Positions 42,254 to 47,586 of a stretch of 47,586 nucleotides of DNA are shown here, in pieces (within the stretch, counting starts at the first letter, position 1; every line of letters begins with the position of its first letter). The notes beneath the pieces are model-generated. The model searched no databases and was not told the origin of the DNA. It saw only the letters and a program-made list of their open reading frames with translations. A program made the translations under genes and the position numbers. The stretch lies in assembly GCA_048380335.1 (NCBI GenBank), contig DBFCCI010000009.1, forward strand, positions 1 to 47,586, written 5' to 3'. This stretch comes from Lachnospira sp900551945 (GTDB lineage Bacteria > Bacillota > Clostridia > Lachnospirales > Lachnospiraceae).

Positions 42254-43966
42254 TTATTTATTATTAGTATATACCTTTAAACATATATTGCAATTTTTAG
42301 ACTCCTCTACATGTTCCCAAGTATTTCCTGTGTAACTTATATATCCTTCTCCATCGTTTAATATAACATTCCTAGTTGACTTTCCAGCTACATATTCAAT
42401 GGCAATAGGATGTATTGCATTTGGTGTCTTTATTTTTATTACAACAGCATATTTTTTATCAGCTTCAACTTCTATTTCTCGTTTTAAATCTACCGTATAA
42501 AAACCTGCATTTTCAAGTGACCCTGACTGAATATATTTCATACTATCAAATGATAACGTATCATAAAAGTCTTCTACTACATAAATATCATAAGAAGTAT
42601 TTTTATCTGTTGCATAAAATCCAACCGCTTTTATTACTTCATCTTGTGTAGCAGTATAAACGTTTGAAAAATAAGCAGTATCAGATTCATATCCTAACTG
42701 ACCAACCCAGCCACATATATCACTTTGATAAATATTGTCATAATTATCAGTGTCTTCAATGCCTGTATACACAACATTATGAACGCCAATATTAGTATCA
42801 TAATATGACACATAAAATAGGCCATCATCTCCAAATTCTGTACCCCAACTATTCATACATATAAAAGCACCATTTCCTTTAGTTTCCACACTAAAATTAT
42901 CCTTAGAATAATCGTCATCCCAACCAATTATAACAATATCATGGTTAGGCTTTTTAGTTCCATCATAACAATACGCACTTGTATTATTATTATAATAAAT
43001 AGAACTACTGTCACTTTCATTCATTGATGTATACAAAGATGACTCAACGCCACCATGCAAAAATACAGCCTTCTTAATTGCTTGTAAATTCTTACTCTCA
43101 ATAATTTGTACTTCTTGTACATGCTTTACTGGTTGTGCAAGTGTATCATATAGACCATCGCCATAAGGGTCATCTTCTTCAAGCACTGGCCCACGCCATG
43201 ATGTCAGATATGCAATAGCCCTTGTATAATCTCCACCGTCGTTTAACGTATTAACATACCCACTATTACCTACCATATTGTCAATAGATAACTCTAAATG
43301 CTGAATTGGCATAAGGCTTGTTTCTAATGCTGACAATGAAGCAAACGCCCAACAGATACTTGTATTTCCTTGATTTTTTATATTTAAAAATCTACCTGTA
43401 TTCCTATAATTATACTTACTTGGTAAAATACTCTCTGAACTTTTTTCATTAACCATTTTTAAAATATTATCGTCCATATTCCATTCATAAGAATAACCAA
43501 AAGCCTCTTTAAGAACACACACATTAATATATGCCATATCATTTTTAATAACATAAGACTTTTCAAGAAAAATTTCCTGTCCATTAAGCACAATACAATC
43601 TTTTAAAGTACTAATTGTCACAATATTATTACCTTTTTGAAGTGTTATGTTCTGATTATCATACTGATTAAAAGCACAACTAAATGTGTCTGAAAATATA
43701 TATGCCGGTATCATTATATTCATATCTTCATCTATAAAAATACCTGCTTTTTTAAATTTAATCTCTTCATTATCTACTATTAACTTTATTTGATAAGTAT
43801 TTATCTCTTTAGTTATAATATTCTGCCATTCTGCTGGTCTGTCATTTTCAGTTACAGTAACACTACCTAACGCAATCCCTGTACTTTGAGTTCTAATAAA
43901 AAAACATCCTATTAATACTGTAACACAACACACAGCTATACTAATAAATACTTTTTTATTTTTCAA
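42254..43966 (-). CDS. Surface papain-like (C1) cysteine protease
   Basis: 570 residues. Start is TTG at 43966 with AAGGA upstream, overlapping the methyltransferase by 11 bases. One N-terminal membrane helix or signal (5-24), then a copper-amine-oxidase-N-like stalk domain (about 60-172). The C1 protease domain follows: Gln199, Cys205 in NTSICWAFAS, His342 in NHDIVIIGWDD and Asn372 in CMNSWGTEFGDDGLFYVSYY. A C-terminal beta domain (about 420-568) is lectin-like. All catalytic residues are present. Acts outside the cell, substrate unknown. Confidence 0.9.
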   Translation of the reverse strand: MKNKKVFISIAVCCVTVLIGCFFIRTQSTGIALGSVTVTENDRPAEWQNIITKEINTYQIKLIVDNEEIKFKKAGIFIDEDMNIMIPAYIFSDTFSCAFNQYDNQNITLQKGNNIVTISTLKDCIVLNGQEIFLEKSYVIKNDMAYINVCVLKEAFGYSYEWNMDDNILKMVNEKSSESILPSKYNYRNTGRFLNIKNQGNTSICWAFASLSALETSLMPIQHLELSIDNMVGNSGYVNTLNDGGDYTRAIAYLTSWRGPVLEEDDPYGDGLYDTLAQPVKHVQEVQIIESKNLQAIKKAVFLHGGVESSLYTSMNESDSSSIYYNNNTSAYCYDGTKKPNHDIVIIGWDDDYSKDNFSVETKGNGAFICMNSWGTEFGDDGLFYVSYYDTNIGVHNVVYTGIEDTDNYDNIYQSDICGWVGQLGYESDTAYFSNVYTATQDEVIKAVGFYATDKNTSYDIYVVEDFYDTLSFDSMKYIQSGSLENAGFYTVDLKREIEVEADKKYAVVIKIKTPNAIHPIAIEYVAGKSTRNVILNDGEGYISYTGNTWEHVEESKNCNICLKVYTNNK

Positions 43967-45119
43967 ATCTAATATCCTTCTTTTTTGGAGGTTTTGGACC
44001 TAAGAACGAATAAAAATATGTCTTTAACATACCATTGTAAATCTTTCTGTTCTTATCTGCCTTTCTTCCAAAATATTTTTCTATATCTGTGTATGATGTA
44101 ATTACATAGGCTGACCATGAGTCTAATTTTGCAAATTGCTTACCCAGTGCTGTGTAAATAGGCGGAAGTGCTTCTTTTTCTTCAAGACGTTCTCCATAAG
44201 GTGGGTTAGTTATTACAAACCCATATTTTCCTGAATGACTAAGTTCTTTAACATCTCTCTTTTGAAAATGTACCAACTTATCAACACCTGCATTAATAGC
44301 GTTTTGTCTTGCGATTTTTATAACATTTTCATCAATATCAAAGCCTTGAATATCTGTGTTTATGTTCATATCAATTGCTTCATTTGCTTCTTCTATTGCA
44401 TTATACCATTCTTTTTTAGGTATAATATTGGTCCAACTTTCCGCAGTAAACTCTCTATTAAGTCCTGGCGCTATATTAGCCGCAATCATAGCTGCCTCAA
44501 TAGGAAATGTCCCACTTCCGCAAAATGGGTCAACAAACGCCCTGTCTTTCTTCCACGGAGTAAGCATTATAAGTGCTGCGGCAAGACTTTCAGATATAGG
44601 AGCTTTTCCTGAAGCAGGTCTATAGCCTCTCTTGTGAAGTGAATTACCAGTTGTATCAATTGCAATAGTTACAACATCTTTTATAATTGTAACTCTTAAT
44701 GGATAGGAATTACCATCTTCTTTGAACCAACCTACCTTATATTTTTCCTTTAATCTTTCGACAATCGCCTTTTTTACGATTGACTGAACATCAGAGCTAC
44801 TGAATAGCTTACTATTTACTGAATTAGCTTTTGTAACCCAAAACTTTCCATCTTCTGGAATAAATTCTTCCCATGGAAGTGCTTTTGTCTGGTCAAATAA
44901 TTCTGTAAATGTATACGCCTTAAATTGACCTACTTTAAGTAATACCCTTTCTGCTGTCCTAAGATTAATATTAGCTCTGCATATAGCCTCTGCATCACCT
45001 TCAAATGTAACTTTACCATCTTCCACCAATGTTATATCGTAACCTAAGTCATATATTTCTCTTTTTAACACTGACTCCAGTCCAAAATGACATGGTGCAA
45101 TTAATTCGTATGTATTCAT
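43956..45119 (-). CDS. THUMP-domain 23S rRNA guanine-N2 methyltransferase (RlmL/RlmK N-half type)
   Basis: 387 residues. An N-terminal THUMP domain (about 40-155) precedes a UPF0020 methyltransferase domain with the SAM motif FVDPFCGSGTFPIEAA and the catalytic NPPYGERLEE. In E. coli the homologue RlmL methylates G2445. Firmicute forms are stand-alone like this one. AGGAGGATATATG-type site. The protease gene starts within its end. Confidence 0.9.
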   Translation of the reverse strand: MNTYELIAPCHFGLESVLKREIYDLGYDITLVEDGKVTFEGDAEAICRANINLRTAERVLLKVGQFKAYTFTELFDQTKALPWEEFIPEDGKFWVTKANSVNSKLFSSSDVQSIVKKAIVERLKEKYKVGWFKEDGNSYPLRVTIIKDVVTIAIDTTGNSLHKRGYRPASGKAPISESLAAALIMLTPWKKDRAFVDPFCGSGTFPIEAAMIAANIAPGLNREFTAESWTNIIPKKEWYNAIEEANEAIDMNINTDIQGFDIDENVIKIARQNAINAGVDKLVHFQKRDVKELSHSGKYGFVITNPPYGERLEEKEALPPIYTALGKQFAKLDSWSAYVITSYTDIEKYFGRKADKNRKIYNGMLKTYFYSFLGPKPPKKKDIRFEK

Positions 45120-45296
45120 ATATCCTCCAAATTTCTATCATATATTTATCTTAAAGCCATATTCAAATACTGTCAACCTTAATAAAGTATTTATATTCTT
45201 ATGCAATAAATTGATTACTCACTATCAACTTCATAAATAAAATCTTTTTATCTGCCATAACCACACTTTTACCTTTATGTGCTAGTCTTTTTACAT

Positions 45297-45956
45297 TTAA
45301 GTAATAAGAAATCTTCCCCTATAATTATTTATTCCACCAGCCAATGATTTAACATTATATCCTAATTCAGCTAACTTTGAACAAATATAAAAGCTATGAG
45401 CTCCCCTATCGCAATAAATTATTACTATTTTATTTTTTTCTATTTCTTTTCCTTTAATAACTAACTTTATATTATTATCCTCAACATTATTATTATCATT
45501 TATATCTTTTCCCATTTGATTATAAATCTTGTTATTATTTCTATTATTCCAAAAAGACATATTACCTACATTTTCTATACCTTTTCTATTATTATTTTGA
45601 TTTACCGTTTTTGTCTTTTCAATATCTAATCTTTCTTTATTATTATTTACATACCTATTATTACTATTCTGTTTATTAGAATTTTTTGATTGAAGATTTT
45701 CTTTAATATTCTCATTTGAATACCTACCATTAAAATTAGAGTTTCTTCTATTTCTACCTACTATATTCTTTTCATATTGTCTTTTTTGCTTAATAAGATT
45801 ATCTATAATTTCTTCCATTTCATCATATGTAATATTAACCGCATATTTAATGTGCTTTTCTTTGAATTCGCTTTCACTTCTCACATCTACAATAAAAATA
45901 CTTTTTCTCCTAATATACTCATCTAAAGTCACCCAACTTATATTTTGACAACTCAT
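45297..45956 (-). CDS. Rhodanese-like protein split by an Asn-rich insertion
   Basis: 219 residues. The first rhodanese part (1-60) has FIVDVRSESEFKEKHIKYAV; the second (about 165-219) has IVIIYCDRGAHSFYICSKLA with the candidate catalytic Cys182, then LAGGINNYRG. Between them lie about 105 residues rich in Asn, Lys and Arg, with no recognised fold. The loop CDRGAHS lacks the usual Arg of CRxGxR. It may bind sulfur or be a regulatory pseudo-enzyme. The insertion is AT-rich like the gene, so it may have grown by slippage. Confidence 0.75.
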   Translation of the reverse strand: MSCQNISWVTLDEYIRRKSIFIVDVRSESEFKEKHIKYAVNITYDEMEEIIDNLIKQKRQYEKNIVGRNRRNSNFNGRYSNENIKENLQSKNSNKQNSNNRYVNNNKERLDIEKTKTVNQNNNRKGIENVGNMSFWNNRNNNKIYNQMGKDINDNNNVEDNNIKLVIKGKEIEKNKIVIIYCDRGAHSFYICSKLAELGYNVKSLAGGINNYRGRFLIT

Positions 45957-46109
45957 ATACTCGTTTACCTATTAATATTTTATTATAATATACTCATATA
46001 TACATAAAATATGTATCCTATCTTATAATCTAAAAAAACAATCTTATAATTGAATGGGCTTAATTGTTGTAAAATGAAATAGAAATATAGTACTTACTAG
46101 ATAGCATTA

Positions 46110-46158
46110 AATAAGCTCTCCACTTTACTGTAATATACATTAAAATGGAGAGCTTATT
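46110..46158. other. 13-base inverted repeat in the spacer before the rhodanese gene
   Basis: AATAAGCTCTCCA (46110-46122) and TGGAGAGCTTATT (46146-46158). It may end the small Ser/Asn-rich gene. The remainder of 45957-46268 has no gene that I can see. Confidence 0.55.
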
Positions 46159-46268
46159 CATAATATTATCTTATGAAATGTTCTTTCAACTGTTAAAGCT
46201 CATTAAAAAATCAGTTTAGCATATTGGGTTAAGTCTTTTATTCACCAAATATCTGATACAATCAAATA

Positions 46269-46475
46269 TTAGTAATCTGATTTATCAAAACAATCTGACT
46301 CATTGCTTGAATTGCTTGAGTTTTTTGATGAATTTTTTGATGAAGATTTAGTACTGTTCTTAGAATTTGTTGAATTGCTTTCATTTGTTGAGTTATAAGA
46401 GTTTGATGAATTGTAAGAATTAGATGAGTTGTAAGAGTTTTTTGAATTTGTTGAATTTGAACTGTTTTTAGACAT
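46269..46475 (-). CDS. Ser/Asn-rich low-complexity small protein
   Basis: 68 residues, made almost only of Ser, Asn, Lys, Thr and Tyr, with NSYNSSNSYNSSNSYNST tracts and an acidic end, ESDCFDKSDY. A clear AAGGAGGACATAAAAATG start, close to the best site. No predicted fold, signal or membrane helix. It could be a disordered binder, spore or surface protein, or a phosphorylation target. DNA tandem repeats of GAATTGTAAGAATTAGAT-like units suggest slippage growth. No function assigned. Confidence 0.6.
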   Translation of the reverse strand: MSKNSSNSTNSKNSYNSSNSYNSSNSYNSTNESNSTNSKNSTKSSSKNSSKNSSNSSNESDCFDKSDY

Positions 46476-46547
46476 TTTTATGTCCTCCTTTATTTATTTT
46501 CAAATTCTATTATGCTCTTTTTTTTCAAAAATATTCATTTTTGTAAA

Positions 46548-46574
46548 TAAAAAACCTGCACTTTCGTGCAGGAA
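46548..46574 (-). terminator. Terminator of the rRNA-linked tRNA cluster
   Basis: CCTGCAC-GAAA-GTGCAGG on the minus strand, followed by TTTTTTA. Confidence 0.9.
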
Positions 46575-46578
46575 AACA

Positions 46579-46652
46579 TGTACGTGACAAGATTCGAACT
46601 CGCGGCCTTCTGGTCCGTAGCCAGACGCTCTATCCAGCTGAGCTACACGTAC
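46579..46652 (-). tRNA. tRNA-Arg (anticodon ACG)
   Basis: Acceptor GTACGTG/CACGTAC, anticodon arm TCTGG-CTACGGA-CCAGA. The A34 would be edited to inosine. Last gene of the cluster. Confidence 0.95.
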
Positions 46653-46665
46653 TTAATATTTTAAA

Positions 46666-46749
46666 TGCCGGCGACCGGACTTGAACCGGTATGAGTTTAA
46701 CCTCGCAGGATTTTAAGTCCTGTGCGTCTGCCAATTCCGCCACGCCGGC
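46666..46749 (-). tRNA. tRNA-Leu (anticodon UAA)
   Basis: Acceptor GCCGGCG/CGCCGGC, anticodon arm CAGGA-CTTAAAA-TCCTG and a long variable arm. Confidence 0.95.
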
Positions 46750-46758
46750 AGAGTTATA

Positions 46759-46831
46759 TGGGACCAATAGGGCTCGAACCTATGACCCTCTGCTTGTAAG
46801 GCAGATGCTCTCCCAGCTGAGCTATGATCCC
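46759..46831 (-). tRNA. tRNA-Val (anticodon UAC)
   Basis: Acceptor GGGATCA/TGGTCCC, anticodon arm TCTGC-CTTACAA-GCAGA. Confidence 0.95.
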
Positions 46832-46861
46832 AAACGTAAATAACAAATATTAACTTAAAAA

Positions 46862-46935
46862 CGACCCGGATGGGGTTCGAACCCACGACCTCCGCCGTGA
46901 CAGGGCGGCGCTCTAACCAGCTGAGCCACCAGGCC
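46862..46935 (-). tRNA. tRNA-Asp (anticodon GUC)
   Basis: Acceptor GGCCTGG/CCGGGTC with G-U pairs, anticodon arm CCGCC-CTGTCAC-GGCGG. Confidence 0.95.
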
Positions 46936-46956
46936 ATAATAATATTATAGATTCAA

Positions 46957-47030
46957 TGGACCTTCGGGGACTCGAACCCAGGACCGACCGGTTATGAGCC
47001 GGTTGCTCTAACCAACTGAGCTAAAGGTCC
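46957..47030 (-). tRNA. tRNA-Met, elongator (anticodon CAU)
   Basis: Acceptor GGACCTT/AAGGTCC, anticodon arm ACCGG-CTCATAA-CCGGT. The acceptor and D-arm resemble elongator Met; a lysidine-modified Ile2 tRNA is the alternative. Confidence 0.85.
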
Positions 47031-47035
47031 AATAA

Positions 47036-47107
47036 AGCCGACAGTCGGAGTCGAACCAACAACCTGCTGATTACAAATCAGCTGCTCTGCCATTGAGCCA
47101 TGTCGGC
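47036..47107 (-). tRNA. tRNA-Thr (anticodon UGU)
   Basis: Acceptor GCCGACA/TGTCGGC, anticodon arm GCTGA-TTTGTAA-TCAGC. Confidence 0.95.
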
Positions 47108-47136
47108 ATGTATTGTTCCAAATCTATAATATTATA

Positions 47137-47208
47137 TGACTCCAAGGGGATTTGAACCCCTGTTACCGCCGTGAAAGGGCGGTGTCTTAACCGCTTGACC
47201 ATGGAGCC
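47137..47208 (-). tRNA. tRNA-Glu (anticodon UUC)
   Basis: Acceptor GGCTCCA/TGGAGTC, anticodon arm CCGCC-CTTTCAC-GGCGG. Confidence 0.95.
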
Positions 47209-47259
47209 TTATTTAAACTAATAAGAATGAATAGACAAGTAGTCTTTTTTATTCTTAAA

Positions 47260-47332
47260 CTCCCCGAGTAGGACTCGAACCTACGACAGCGCGGTTAACA
47301 GCCGCGTGCTCTACCAACTGAGCTATCGAGGA
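47260..47332 (-). tRNA. tRNA-Asn (anticodon GUU)
   Basis: Acceptor TCCTCGA/TCGGGGA, anticodon arm CGCGG-CTGTTAA-CCGCG. First tRNA after the 23S gene, in the same transcript. Confidence 0.95.
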
Positions 47333-47448
47333 ATACTGAAGAATTGCTCCTTCAAAACTGCACATTAAATTTATCTATCTTACATCCTTACCACTTCTGT
47401 GATAACTCTCTTTGTTCTATCCTTGCTTCTTCCAAACCTAACCTTCTC

Positions 47449-47586
47449 GGTTAAGCCCTCGACCTATTAGTACTAATCAGCTACATGTGTCACCACACTT
47501 CCACCTTTAGCCTATCAACCTCGTCGTCTTCAAGGGGTCTTACTGGATTATCTCCATGGGATATCTCATCTTGAGGGGGGCTTCAC
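47449..47586 (-). rRNA. 23S ribosomal RNA, 3' end (partial)
   Basis: The minus strand ends GTACTAATAGGTCGAGGGCTTAACC-like, which is the conserved 3' terminus of bacterial 23S rRNA; the region before it matches the final helices. The gene is cut by the window edge. The 116-base spacer to tRNA-Asn contains no 5S rRNA. Confidence 0.93.

Noticed and set aside
46713..46937. Open frame over tRNA-Leu, Val and Asp
   Set aside because: Same reason: peptide of the WWLSWLERRPV type comes from tRNA sequence.

Overview
The window looks like chromosomal DNA from a low-GC, Gram-positive gut-type Clostridium relative, most likely Lachnospiraceae. Supporting signs are the strong AT bias, AGGAGG ribosome binding sites, a T-box leader, a PdaB-type deacetylase, GW/WWK-type surface repeats, Na+-coupled transporters and long rho-independent terminators. 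No species is claimed. Most genes are on the minus strand, running away from an rRNA operon whose 23S 3' end lies at the right edge.

Layout: 1-140 is the tail of an unidentified open frame plus a nested hairpin. 219-8528 is a complete sialic acid/amino sugar catabolic locus: nanE, nanA, a sodium:solute symporter, a YhcH protein, nanK, an RpiR regulator and nagA on the minus strand, with nagB divergent. It takes N-acetylneuraminate to fructose-6-phosphate. Three GAAA-N4-TTTC-like palindromes lie between nanE and nagB, one overlapping the predicted nan promoter. 9114-10190 is an azlCD branched-chain amino acid exporter. 10626-15326 carries folD, fchA, dapF, an ANTAR regulator and glnA. 15646-19794 carries a CapA-like lipoprotein, a BASS-family transporter under a T-box leader, and a PdaB-like deacetylase, followed by a 21-residue four-cysteine peptide (19922-19987).

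20174-27531 holds a secreted transglutaminase-like repeat protein, an unusual P1B-type ATPase with a DUF6110-like partner, an anchored protein and a dGTPase. 27807-28423 is a Phd/Doc module between two nearly identical 63-bp terminator repeats. 28659-31141 has a MATE pump, tRNA-Leu and tpiA. 31559-36205 is a metal-resistance block: ArsR/SmtB repressor with a good operator, a free-standing HMA metallochaperone, a CadA/ZntA-type ATPase lacking its own N-terminal metal domain, and a CgeB-like glycosyltransferase overlapping it by 4 nt. 36653-40033 has an Mrp ATPase, an NSS transporter, a probable type I toxin-antitoxin relic and a NUDIX hydrolase. 40226-40738 is a six-tRNA operon. 41112-46475 has a phosphodiesterase, an ITPase, a papain-like surface protease, an RlmL-like methyltransferase, a rhodanese split by an Asn-rich insert, and a Ser/Asn-rich small protein. 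Eight tRNAs and the 23S rRNA end close the window.

The most unusual content is between genes. Four dispersed structured repeat families occur: A (two copies plus a possible remnant), B (three copies, with stems that covary between copies), C (five copies, usually abutting terminators), and D (two copies in the metal operon spacer). I do not recognise any of them as a named family.
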